From assembly GCA_001437625.1 (NCBI GenBank), contig LIAL01000030.1, positions 1 to 13,618 on the forward strand: a stretch of DNA of 13,618 nucleotides, given 5' to 3'. The first letter of the stretch is position 1. Every line of letters begins with the position of its first letter. The notes beneath the pieces were generated by a model. The model was not told the DNA's origin. It was given only the letters and a program-made list of their open reading frames with translations, and made no database searches. Of this stretch, positions 6,153 to 13,263 are shown piece by piece. The translations under genes were made by a program, and so were the position numbers. This DNA comes from Nitrosopumilus sp. BACL13 MAG-121220-bin23 (GTDB lineage: Archaea > Thermoproteota > Nitrososphaeria > Nitrososphaerales > Nitrosopumilaceae).

Positions 6153-6809
6153 ATGTTTGTAATTAATTGTAAAAACTATGAAGAAATATCAGGTGACAAG
6201 ATTATCAAATTTATAAAAATTGCAGAAGAAGTTTCTAAAAAATATAAAATTGAAATTGCCATATCACCACCGCAGCATCTAATAGGATTAGTTGCAAATA
6301 GTTCAATTTCAATCTTAGCTCAGCACATAGATGATTCAAAAATTGGAAGTACTACAGGTTTCATAGTCCCAGAATTGTTAAAAAAATCTAAAGTTAAAGG
6401 GTCATTGATCAATCATAGTGAACATAGAATTTCAAGTAAAGAAATTGAAAAATTAGTTTTGAAATTAAAGGAATTAAAAATGATATCCATAGTATGTGTA
6501 AAAGATATTGCAGAAGTTAAAAAATATGTTAAACTTGATCCAGACTTTATTGCAATAGAACCACCAGAACTAATTGGTTCTGGAAAATCAGTTTCTAAAG
6601 AAAAGCCAGAATTAATTGTAAAAGCTGCAAGCATCGTTAATAATTCAAAAAATAAAACAAAATTGCTTTGTGGTGCGGGGATTGTATCAGGTGAGGATGT
6701 ATCAAAAGCAATAGAATTGGGATCAAAAGGAATTCTTGTTGCAAGTGGAATAATTAAAGCAAAAAATTGGAATAAAATAATTTCTGAATTTTCGAAGGCA
6801 TTAGTTTAA
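6153..6809 (+). CDS. tpiA: Triosephosphate isomerase (archaeal type)
   Basis: Cytosolic TIM-barrel enzyme interconverting dihydroxyacetone phosphate and glyceraldehyde 3-phosphate in gluconeogenesis. The active site is complete: N5-x-K7 at the end of strand 1, H88 within the N-H-S-E-H-R motif, and the catalytic base E136 in AIEPPELIGSG. Phosphate-binding loops follow at G142-S-G144, G174-A-G176 and A197-S-G199. At 218 residues it has the shortened barrel of archaeal enzymes (bacterial and eukaryotic ones are about 250). An ATTAAATACG stretch at 6121-6130 precedes the ATG by about 25-30 bases, so it probably has its own promoter 44 bases after the PQ-loop gene. The dikinase gene follows after 27 bases. 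Confidence 0.95.
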   Translation: MFVINCKNYEEISGDKIIKFIKIAEEVSKKYKIEIAISPPQHLIGLVANSSISILAQHIDDSKIGSTTGFIVPELLKKSKVKGSLINHSEHRISSKEIEKLVLKLKELKMISIVCVKDIAEVKKYVKLDPDFIAIEPPELIGSGKSVSKEKPELIVKAASIVNNSKNKTKLLCGAGIVSGEDVSKAIELGSKGILVASGIIKAKNWNKIISEFSKALV

Positions 6810-6812
6810 AAA
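6805..6812 (+). promoter_or_regulatory. TATA box of ppdK
   Basis: TTTAAAAA lies 25-32 bases before the ATG at 6837 and overlaps the stop codon of tpiA. The spacing predicts a leaderless ppdK transcript separate from, or additional to, read-through from tpiA. Confidence 0.55.
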
Positions 6813-6836
6813 GCGAAAAAGATCGTAAATTTTTGA

Positions 6837-9515
6837 ATGGTAAAAAATAAGCCAGTTTATGCATTCGAAGAAGCAGATAGTAAAAAAATAATATTGTTAG
6901 GCGGAAAAGGTGCAGGCTTATGTGAAATGACGCAATTAAAACTACCAGTACCAGCAGGATTTACAATTACAACTGAAGTTTGTAACAAGTATTATGGTAA
7001 TGATAAAAAACTTCCAAAAGATGTGATGCCAGCAGTAATGAAAAACATTACAAAAATGGAAAAAAAGACAGGTAAAAAATGGAATTCAATAAAAAATCCA
7101 TTGCTAGTTTCAGTTCGTTCAGGTGCAGCAGTGTCAATGCCTGGAATGATGGACACAATTTTGAATTTAGGGCTAAATGAAAAAACAGTAGAAGGATTTG
7201 CTGAACAGACAAAAAATCCACGATTTTCATGGGATTCGTATAGAAGATTTATACAAATATTTGGAAAAGTGGTATTTGGCGTAAATGATGAAAAATTTGA
7301 TCATGTGTTGGACGTAGCAAAAGAAAAACAAGGAGTTACAGATGACAGTAAACTAAACGTAGAATCTCTAAAAACAATTGCATCAGAATATAAAAAAATA
7401 TGTGAAGAACATACAAAAAGAAAATTTCCAGATACACCAGATGAACAGTTAGTGTTAGCTATTGAAGCAGTTTTTAAAAGTTGGATGGGAGAAAGAGCAA
7501 TAGTTTATCGTGAAAAAAACAACATTACAAAAGATATTGCAAGTGGAACTGCAGTAAACATAGTAGCAATGGTATTTGGGAATATGGGGGATGATAGTGC
7601 AACGGGAGTTGTGTTTACAAGAAACGGCCATAATGGTAAAAAAGAGATGGAAGGAGAATATCTGATTAATGCTCAAGGAGAAGATGTTGTTGCAGGTGTA
7701 AGAACAGGAATGAGTATAGAATTATTAAAAAAAGATATGCCAAAATCATATAAAGAATTAAGCAGTGCATGTACAAAATTAGAAAAGCATTTCAAAGAAC
7801 CGCAAGATATTGAATTTACGATAGAAGAAGGAAAATTTTACTTATTACAAACAAGAACTGCAAAGATGAGTGCAGGAGCATTAGTGAAAACATCAGTAGA
7901 CATGGTTAAAGAAAAATTAATTGATAAAAATAAAGCACTTACAAGAATTCCAGCACAGCAATTAGAAGCATTGTTACACAGAACAATGGATGAATCTAAA
8001 ATCAATGACTTTAAACAACTAGCAAAAGGAATTGCAGCATCCCCAGGAGCTGCAAGTGGAATAGTAGTATTTGATGTAAAAAAAGCAATAGAGTTAGGAG
8101 ACGCAGGTAAAAAAATCATACTGGTAAGAAAAGAAACAAAACCAGAAGATGTCCCAGCATTCTTTTCATCAGAAGGTATTTTGACAAGTTTAGGAGGAAA
8201 GTCATCGCATGCAGCAATTGTTTCAAGAGGAATGGGAAAACCATGCATAGTAGGATGTCCAGAATTAAAAATTGATTATGATAAAAAGACAGGCACTGCA
8301 AACGGAATAACAATCAAGGAAGGCGATACAATCACCATTGATGGGAGTAAAGGAACTGTCTTTATTGGAGAAATTCCAACAGTAGAGCCAAAAGTGACAA
8401 AAGAATTTGAGCAGATCTTAGAATGGGCACAAAAAACAAAAACATTAGGAATTAGGGCTAATGCAGATACACCAGAAGGTGCTGTGTTAGCAAGAAAGTT
8501 TGGAGCTCAAGGAATTGGATTATGCAGAACAGAAAGAATGTTCAATGGTGTAGATAGAATTAATTTGTTTGTAGAAATGATTATGGCTGAAAATATTCAA
8601 GAGCGAAGCAAAATTTTGGAAAAACTAGGTCAATTACAAAAAAGTGACTTTATTGAAATTCTAAAAGCAATGGAAGGGTATGAAGTTACAATTAGACTGC
8701 TAGATCCGCCATTACACGAATTTTTACCGAATCCAGAAGAAGTGGTTGAACAAATTCAAAAATTAAAAGCAAGTGGAAATACAAGCGGAGTTGATAAAGC
8801 AGAAACTATACTAAAAAGAGCAAGAGAACTTGCAGAAATTAATCCAATGATGGGACATAGAGGAGTAAGAGTAGGAATTACACATCCGGAAATTTATGAA
8901 ATGCAAATCAGAGCAGTGTTTGAAGCATTAGTTGAATTAACAAAGAAAAAAGTTAAAGCACATCCACAAATCATGGTACCACAAATTAGTAGTATTGCAG
9001 AATTAAATCACATAAAGAAAATATATGATATTATTAAAAAAGAAACAGAAACAAAATACAAGATGAAATTAAAAATAAACTTTGGAACCATGATCGAAGT
9101 GGTAAGGGCTGCATTGACTGCAGATGAACTTGCAAAGACAGCAGAATTCTTTAGTTTTGGTACTAATGATTTGACTCAAGGAACATTTAGTTTCAGCAGA
9201 GAGGATGTCGAAGGAAAATTCTTGTCAGAATATATTGAAAAAGAATTGTTAGAAAGAAATCCGTTTCAATCAATTGATGTAACAGGCGTAGGCAGTTTAA
9301 TTAGAATAGGCATAGCAGCAGGTCGCGGCGTTAGGCCAAATATGGAAATTGGAATATGTGGAGAACATGGAGGAGATCCAAGTTCAATTAAATTCTGTCA
9401 TGGAGAAGGACTAAGTTATGTTAGTGCATCACCACACAGAATTCCCATTGCAATTGTAGCAGCAGCACAAGCAGCAATTGAGCAACCAAAGAAAGTAAAG
9501 AAGAAGAGAAAATAA
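6837..9515 (+). CDS. ppdK: Pyruvate, phosphate dikinase
   Basis: Cytosolic enzyme converting pyruvate, ATP and phosphate to PEP, AMP and pyrophosphate; in an autotrophic archaeon it feeds gluconeogenesis. It is full length at 892 residues. The N-terminal ATP-grasp nucleotide-binding domain (about 1-345) contains GGKGAGL at 22-28 and VRSGAAVSMPGMMDT at 93-107. The swivelling phosphohistidine domain has H458 in GGKSSHAAIVSRG. The C-terminal TIM barrel has R564 (GLCRTERMF), E754 (GTMIEV), N777 (SFGTNDLTQG) and catalytic C841 (GICGEHGGDP). The residue two before H458 is Ser where plant and many bacterial enzymes have Thr, the site of ADP-dependent regulation in plants. The C terminus is a lysine-rich tail (KKVKKKRK). 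Both TATA box and ATG support the start. Shadows on the other strand were ignored. Confidence 0.97.
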   Translation: MVKNKPVYAFEEADSKKIILLGGKGAGLCEMTQLKLPVPAGFTITTEVCNKYYGNDKKLPKDVMPAVMKNITKMEKKTGKKWNSIKNPLLVSVRSGAAVSMPGMMDTILNLGLNEKTVEGFAEQTKNPRFSWDSYRRFIQIFGKVVFGVNDEKFDHVLDVAKEKQGVTDDSKLNVESLKTIASEYKKICEEHTKRKFPDTPDEQLVLAIEAVFKSWMGERAIVYREKNNITKDIASGTAVNIVAMVFGNMGDDSATGVVFTRNGHNGKKEMEGEYLINAQGEDVVAGVRTGMSIELLKKDMPKSYKELSSACTKLEKHFKEPQDIEFTIEEGKFYLLQTRTAKMSAGALVKTSVDMVKEKLIDKNKALTRIPAQQLEALLHRTMDESKINDFKQLAKGIAASPGAASGIVVFDVKKAIELGDAGKKIILVRKETKPEDVPAFFSSEGILTSLGGKSSHAAIVSRGMGKPCIVGCPELKIDYDKKTGTANGITIKEGDTITIDGSKGTVFIGEIPTVEPKVTKEFEQILEWAQKTKTLGIRANADTPEGAVLARKFGAQGIGLCRTERMFNGVDRINLFVEMIMAENIQERSKILEKLGQLQKSDFIEILKAMEGYEVTIRLLDPPLHEFLPNPEEVVEQIQKLKASGNTSGVDKAETILKRARELAEINPMMGHRGVRVGITHPEIYEMQIRAVFEALVELTKKKVKAHPQIMVPQISSIAELNHIKKIYDIIKKETETKYKMKLKINFGTMIEVVRAALTADELAKTAEFFSFGTNDLTQGTFSFSREDVEGKFLSEYIEKELLERNPFQSIDVTGVGSLIRIGIAAGRGVRPNMEIGICGEHGGDPSSIKFCHGEGLSYVSASPHRIPIAIVAAAQAAIEQPKKVKKKRK

Positions 9516-9520
9516 TACAT

Positions 9521-9526
9521 TTTAAA
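9521..9526 (+). promoter_or_regulatory. TATA box of the HTH-CBS gene
   Basis: TTTAAA lies 26-31 bases before the TTG at 9552, just after the ppdK stop. It supports both an independent promoter and the TTG as first codon of a leaderless message. Confidence 0.55.
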
Positions 9527-9551
9527 CTAACCAAGATTCATTATAATTGAA

Positions 9552-10109
9552 TTGTTACCAAGAATTGATTCGATAAAGCAAATAAGATTAAAAATTGGCA
9601 TCACACAAAAAAAACTAGCAGAAATGACACAGGTTAGCACATCAATGATTAACCAGATAGAATCAGGAAGAAGTCAACCAAGTTATGAGACAGCAAAGAA
9701 AATTTTTGAAAATCTTTCACAGTTAGAGGGAGAATCATCATCACATACAGCAGGGGATTTTTGTAGTAAGGTCATCATAAAATTAAAACCAACAAACACG
9801 TTACATGACGCAATTAAAAAAATGCATGAATTATCAATTAGTCAAATTCCAGTTTTTGATGGAATTAACGTAGTAGGGGTGGTTTCAGAAGATGGGATTG
9901 TGAGACATTTAGCAGACAAAGGACAAGCAGAGTTAAAAAAAGCAAAACTATCAGATACAATGGATTCAATTCCACCAATTGTAGATTTTGATACTCCAGC
10001 AAATGTGTTAGTTCCATTGATAAGATATTCAAAATGCATTCTAGTATCAAAAAATTCAAAAATTATAGGAATTATTACAGCATCAGACACTTTAAAAATG
10101 ATGGAATAG
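9552..10109 (+). CDS. HTH-CBS domain transcriptional regulator
   Basis: A 185-residue cytosolic regulator. Residues about 5-58 are an XRE/Cro-type helix-turn-helix (IRLKIGITQKKLAEMTQVS, then STSMINQIESGRSQPSYETA, the recognition-helix region). Residues about 67-122 and 131-185 are a pair of CBS domains (FDGINVVGVVSEDGIVRHL; SKIIGIITASDTLKMM), which in other proteins bind adenine nucleotides or S-adenosylmethionine. HTH plus two CBS domains is a common archaeal design in which the ligand probably changes DNA binding. The start is TTG: upstream in-frame sequence reaches a stop at 9528-9530 with no ATG or GTG, and the TATA box is correctly placed. Lying 36 bases after ppdK, it could respond to AMP/ATP and control carbon flow; this is inference. 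Confidence 0.85.
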   Translation: MLPRIDSIKQIRLKIGITQKKLAEMTQVSTSMINQIESGRSQPSYETAKKIFENLSQLEGESSSHTAGDFCSKVIIKLKPTNTLHDAIKKMHELSISQIPVFDGINVVGVVSEDGIVRHLADKGQAELKKAKLSDTMDSIPPIVDFDTPANVLVPLIRYSKCILVSKNSKIIGIITASDTLKMME

Positions 10110-10176
10110 TTTTATCAAATTTATGTTCTAACATCAATTTTACTAATTAAACTAAATTCAACAAACAGCGATAAGA

Positions 10177-10809
10177 TTATGGGAATTTATTTTCAAAAAC
10201 AACCTCACCTAAACTCAATTGACCACCACGTTCTTTGGCAGGTTCACTAGATTTTCCAACAACTATCATTAAAACAATCAAATGATCATCTGGAAGATTA
10301 ATTATTTGTGCCATTTCATCATAATCAAAACCGACCATAGGACAAGAATCAAGTCCCATTTGTCTGGCTGCAAGCATTATTGTTTGACCTGCAAAACCAC
10401 AAGAACGCATTGCTTCATCACGCCTATTTTGAAGACTCTCAGAATATTTTTTTTCTAAAGAGGATTTTACTAGTTCTTGTTTTTCAACAGGATGATTTTT
10501 CCAATATCTCAATGGATCATCTTTCCAGGCGTTCAGATTTCCACATAATAATATCACCAACGAACCGTCTACAGGTTGTGCTTGATTTCTTGCAGCAATA
10601 CCAATTTTTTCTTTTATAGATTGATCAGAAATAGTTACAAATCTCCAGTTTTGTTGATTGTAGCTAGTAGGTGAAAGAAGGGTTAATTTCATTAAGGAAT
10701 CAATTTGTTCAAATGTCATTTTGTAGTTGCTATCAAATTTTTTAATTGCACGTCTACTAGAAATTGCTTCAAAAGTATCCATGTTCAAGTATTCTAAATC
10801 ATTTATCAA
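10177..10809 (-). CDS. Nitroreductase-family FMN oxidoreductase
   Basis: Cytosolic flavoprotein of the nitroreductase superfamily, using NAD(P)H to reduce nitroaromatics, quinones or other acceptors; the natural substrate cannot be told. Hallmarks are the N-terminal SRRAIKKF (about 18-25, FMN phosphate contacts), SPTSYNQQNWRF (46-57), the core helix GFAGQTIMLAARQMGLDSCP (138-157) and the late VGKSS loop (184-188). The open frame gives 210 residues, but Met10 (ATG at 10782-10780) starts the typical MDTFEAISSRR N terminus and is the more likely start, giving 201 residues, normal for the family. It converges on the HTH-CBS gene (67 bases between stops) and diverges from the putative nuclease at 10899. 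Confidence 0.88.
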   Translation of the reverse strand: MINDLEYLNMDTFEAISSRRAIKKFDSNYKMTFEQIDSLMKLTLLSPTSYNQQNWRFVTISDQSIKEKIGIAARNQAQPVDGSLVILLCGNLNAWKDDPLRYWKNHPVEKQELVKSSLEKKYSESLQNRRDEAMRSCGFAGQTIMLAARQMGLDSCPMVGFDYDEMAQIINLPDDHLIVLMIVVGKSSEPAKERGGQLSLGEVVFENKFP

Positions 10810-10898
10810 TTTAATTGATTGTAAAAAAGTGAAAAGTGATCGAACACAGTATTACAGGATAACCTTCGGCTCATATATCTAAATTCAAGAGACATGAT

Positions 10899-11360
10899 AT
10901 GGGAGTTCAAGATCTTGAAAAATTATTTGACATCAATCAACAGATAAAACAAATTGATAAAGAAAAATATTATAATTTTATGATTGATACGGATACCAAA
11001 GAAGGTAAAACAAGAATAATCATAGATGAATTTGGAACATGGCAGAAAGTTCCATTCTTAACAGAAGAGGAAGCAGGTGAATTTAGAAAAAAAGGATTTA
11101 GACAATTTGTACCAGATTTAATTGATTTTAAAAATAAAGTAATTATTGAATACCAAGAAGAATCAAAGGGTAGGCAAGGAGTACTACGAAGACGTGGAAA
11201 AATTAACAAAAAAGGACATGATGAATTTAGTGATGAGGACAAAGATATTTTCTATGAATTAGCAAAATTTAATCAATTAAAAATTTGGGAAAATACTCCA
11301 CCTGAAAAACAAAAAGAAGAATTAAGAGAATTTTTAAAAGTATTTTCTAGTAAAAAGTAG
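10899..11360 (+). CDS. Conserved-looking protein, possible PD-(D/E)XK-type nuclease
   Basis: A 153-residue soluble protein, annotated by others most likely as hypothetical. The C-terminal half resembles DUF559/Vsr-like endonuclease folds by pattern: FVPDLIDFKNKVIIEYQEE (70-88) matches the strand-turn-strand 'DF...KLIIEVDGE' core, with D73 or D76 and E84-Y-Q86 as a possible D...E-x-Q active site. After a basic loop (RQGVLRRRGKINKK, 92-105), HDEFSDEDKDIFYELAKFNQLKIWEN (107-132) matches the 'D..RD.FL...G..V.R..N' helix and strand of that family. The N-terminal 65 residues include a small beta segment (TRIIIDEFGTWQKV). The assignment is a by-eye fold guess. A CATATATCT box at 10872-10880 precedes the ATG by about 20-27 bases. 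No methylase or other partner gene lies beside it. Confidence 0.7.
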   Translation: MGVQDLEKLFDINQQIKQIDKEKYYNFMIDTDTKEGKTRIIIDEFGTWQKVPFLTEEEAGEFRKKGFRQFVPDLIDFKNKVIIEYQEESKGRQGVLRRRGKINKKGHDEFSDEDKDIFYELAKFNQLKIWENTPPEKQKEELREFLKVFSSKK

Positions 11361-11465
11361 TCAATTAGGGTTAATCAGGACATTGTTCTAGCCACGATTA
11401 GTTAGAGCATAAAGTGTTTCTAGAAGGACACAGCAATTAACCAATTTCCTAAATACTCACCACAG

Positions 11466-11783
11466 TTGAAGAGTGTATTGAATTCTGACAAGTTAGATGT
11501 TATTGATTATGTCATTCTTGCTTGCATTAAAAATGGAGTAAAAAAATATACAAAAATTTTTAAAAATTGTAAAAAAACTAACGCTGGAAAATTTAGAGAA
11601 CATGTTAATGAATTAGAAGATATGAATTTCATTACTATTGATTCAAGTGAAAGTTGGTTTACCAGGAACACCAATCCATCAATAATATTAAAAAAAGATG
11701 GAATAAAATTTGTTGAAGAAAATATATCTAAAGTACAAGAACATTGGAGTTTACTAATGAAAGATTTTGAGAAAACAAGTTAA
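11466..11783 (+). CDS. Probable winged-helix DNA-binding protein
   Basis: A 105-residue protein with no recognised name. Residues about 10-60 have the helical spacing of a winged helix: helix 1 DVIDYVILACIKNG (11-24), helix 2 around YTKIFKNCK (28-36), recognition-like helix NAGKFREHVNELEDMNF (39-55), then a short hairpin ITIDSSESWFTRNTN (56-70) as the wing. After IILKKDGIKFVEENI (73-87) comes a C-terminal helix that may dimerise. This resembles small archaeal MarR/ArsR-like regulators with the typical 'lT.kG..f...' end. The start is TTG at 11466; an AATTAA stretch 26-31 bases upstream fits leaderless transcription, and another TTG four codons later is an alternative. Targets are unknown. Confidence 0.65.
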   Translation: MKSVLNSDKLDVIDYVILACIKNGVKKYTKIFKNCKKTNAGKFREHVNELEDMNFITIDSSESWFTRNTNPSIILKKDGIKFVEENISKVQEHWSLLMKDFEKTS

Positions 11784-11811
11784 GATTTTTGTCTAAATTA
11801 GATAGGAATAT

Positions 11812-11821
11812 TTTTGTTTTA
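11812..11821 (+). terminator. T-rich stretch between convergent genes
   Basis: TTTTTGTTTT lies about 30 bases after the winged-helix gene stop and within the 103-base gap before the convergent membrane-protein gene. Archaeal RNA polymerase terminates at such T-runs without a hairpin, so this is a plausible terminator for the plus-strand gene. Confidence 0.35.
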
Positions 11822-11886
11822 AAATTATAATTTAGTAAAACAAGTAGAGGTAATTTTTACCCTAAATCTGTTTTATTCTCTTTAGA

Positions 11887-12192
11887 TTATTCTTTTGACG
11901 TATCATCTAAAATATCTTCAGTCATTTTTTTAATTGTATAATCATATTGATTTTTTTGGTTTTTGGATACTAATTTTTTAATTTTCATTTTTAGATTTAC
12001 TCCTGCAACAATCATTGCAATTCCGAAAAAGAGAGATATAGCAGTATAGAAACTTAGACCATAAGTCATGACAAGGTTGAACCCAATAATTATGACTACT
12101 ATTCCAACTACAACTAGTAGAGTTGGGATTTGCTTTATCATGATATAACAAGATAATGGGCCTTGATTAACTTTGATTGGATATCCAATCAT
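11887..12192 (-). CDS. Small two-helix membrane protein
   Basis: The longest frame is 101 residues, but Met18 (ATG at 12141-12139, MIKQIPTLLVVVG) is the more likely start, giving 84 residues. The longer version would begin inside a perfect palindrome and add a polar segment ahead of helix 1. Hydrophobic helices lie at about 22-42 and 48-67 of the long form, separated by a tight turn (MTYGLS). The C-terminal 34 residues are polar and charged (KMKIKKLVSKNQKNQ, then KKMTEDILDDTSKE) and should be cytoplasmic. No family is recognised. It follows the HNH gene on the same strand and converges on the winged-helix gene. Confidence 0.6.
   Translation of the reverse strand: MIGYPIKVNQGPLSCYIMIKQIPTLLVVVGIVVIIIGFNLVMTYGLSFYTAISLFFGIAMIVAGVNLKMKIKKLVSKNQKNQYDYTIKKMTEDILDDTSKE
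12174..12191. promoter_or_regulatory. Perfect 18-bp palindrome, operator-like
   Basis: TGATTGGATATCCAATCA reads identically on both strands with no central spacer. It lies between the HNH gene stop and the likely start of the two-helix membrane protein, 33-50 bases before the ATG at 12141, just upstream of where a promoter would sit. A further GGATTGGAT follows at about 12203. A homodimeric regulator site is the simplest reading; it lacks a T-run and is unlike an archaeal terminator. Confidence 0.45.
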
Positions 12193-12212
12193 GATTTATC
12201 AGAAGGATTGGA

Positions 12213-12641
12213 TTAAAGTTCAAAACTACTGTGAGCAGTCATATCATCAAAAGTTTGTTCTAGACGTATTGTTTCATGTGTACAGGTGTTGTTATTTCCT
12301 ATCAATCCTTTTGCAACATTACAGTTATGACAAAGTATTTGAAATCCATCAGGATAATTATTATCTATAATCCAATGTATCAAGCCTTTACCTCTTAATT
12401 TTGATGAATAGTCCAATTGGATTAATTCATGTTCAGAATCCATTTGGTTTTTACCTGCAATATGATCAATGTCTAAAAAGTCAACATGTGAATTTTCCCC
12501 ACAACAATTACAACATGGAATGTTACTGTTTGAAATATATTTTGAATAATGCAATAATATTTTCAAACGATTTGTGACGTAAGTTACATGTTTGGTTGTA
12601 TTGTATTCGGGAGTTGATTGTCGTGTTTTAGCATTCACCAT
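12213..12641 (-). CDS. HNH-type endonuclease-like protein
   Basis: A 142-residue protein of the HNH nuclease superfamily. The core starts with a zinc knuckle, C44-N-C-C47-G48, followed by FLDIDHIAG (55-63) in which D59-H60 are the metal-binding Asp and general-base His. It ends with NNYPDGFQILCHNCNVAKG (94-112), whose C104-x-x-C107 completes the zinc site and whose N106 or N108 is the HNH Asn. Between them is a basic insert (KLRGKGLIHWII). The N-terminal 40 residues are helical and polar. The C-terminal extension carries C120-T-H122, reminiscent of the C-P-H ending of related phage and archaeal proteins. All key residues are present, so activity is plausible. It may be a stray homing or phage-derived nuclease; no intron, intein or restriction partner is visible nearby. 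Confidence 0.8.
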   Translation of the reverse strand: MVNAKTRQSTPEYNTTKHVTYVTNRLKILLHYSKYISNSNIPCCNCCGENSHVDFLDIDHIAGKNQMDSEHELIQLDYSSKLRGKGLIHWIIDNNYPDGFQILCHNCNVAKGLIGNNNTCTHETIRLEQTFDDMTAHSSFEL

Positions 12642-12824
12642 GTATTCAGGAATTTGTCAGCGTTGTTTTATTTTTATCTTACGTTCTTCATCATTTTGAA
12701 CCAATATTGATTAGATAATTTTCTAATAGATTAGAATTATTTTTTTATCATGAGTATGAAACACCAAGAGAATAATCAAGCAATGTAGATCAAACAAGTA
12801 GTAAAAAGAATTAGGTCTTAAATT

Positions 12825-13220
12825 TTATTTTGGATGAGAGCACAATTCAGTCAAAACACCGTTTAATGATTTAGGATGAATAAAAGTAATTTTAGTTCCA
12901 GCAGAGCCAGGTCTAATTTTGCCTAAAAATTGAATACCACATCCTTCCATTCGTTCAACTTCACCCTCAATGTTATCAGTGTCTAATGCCATATGATGAA
13001 GACCCTGACCTTTCTTATCAAGGAATTTTTTAATTGGGCTAGAGTCATTCATTGGTTGTATCAATTCAATTCGTCCATTTTCTAATTCAATGATAGCAAT
13101 TTTTACGCCTTCAGATTCCACTGTTTCAAATTCAACATGGTCGGCACCCAATGCTTGTTGGTATATTTTTGCAGATTCTTCAACATCATCTACAGCAATT
13201 GCAATATGATCAATTTTCAA
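12825..13220 (-). CDS. mce: Methylmalonyl-CoA epimerase
   Basis: A 131-residue VOC-fold metalloenzyme that interconverts (S)- and (R)-methylmalonyl-CoA. In autotrophic thaumarchaea this step links propionyl-CoA carboxylation to succinyl-CoA in the 3-hydroxypropionate/4-hydroxybutyrate cycle. Two beta-alpha-beta-beta-beta modules are visible. The metal ligands are H5 (IDHIAIAV), E52 (RIELIQP), H76 (GLHHMAL) and E125 (VLTELCSHP), and the GLHHMALDTDNIE motif is diagnostic. Length is normal. The first codon is TTG (13220-13218): no upstream ATG is in frame nearby, and a TTAAAC box sits 26-31 bases before it. The mutase subunits, its usual partners, are not in this window. A tiny acidic gene lies 43 bases upstream on the same strand. 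Confidence 0.93.
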   Translation of the reverse strand: MKIDHIAIAVDDVEESAKIYQQALGADHVEFETVESEGVKIAIIELENGRIELIQPMNDSSPIKKFLDKKGQGLHHMALDTDNIEGEVERMEGCGIQFLGKIRPGSAGTKITFIHPKSLNGVLTELCSHPK

Positions 13221-13245
13221 TTAAAAGACATCCATTTGGCGGATA

Positions 13246-13251
13246 GTTTAA
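13246..13251 (-). promoter_or_regulatory. TATA box of the epimerase gene
   Basis: Read on the minus strand, TTAAAC lies 26-31 bases before the TTG at 13220. This spacing supports a leaderless transcript starting at TTG and argues that the gene has its own promoter apart from the acidic gene upstream. Confidence 0.55.
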
Positions 13252-13263
13252 GGGTTTTATTCT

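Noticed and set aside
7838..8248. Long minus-strand frames across ppdK (also across polB and tpiA)
   Set aside because: They are antisense shadows of strongly conserved coding sequence, with composition dictated by the sense gene.
11361..11465. Gap with TTCTAG-type partial repeats as a possible small RNA
   Set aside because: The repeats are short and imperfect and no stable fold was apparent; beyond a TATA-like stretch for the next gene nothing is supported.
12173..12370. 65-codon plus-strand frame over the palindrome and HNH gene
   Set aside because: It is antisense to the HNH domain, starts with TTG inside the palindrome and shows no protein-like pattern.
12642..12824. Intergenic gap searched for a gene or RNA
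   Set aside because: Only very short frames (12 codons or fewer) and a weak TTAGA/TCTAA inverted repeat near 12715-12731 were found; nothing supportable.
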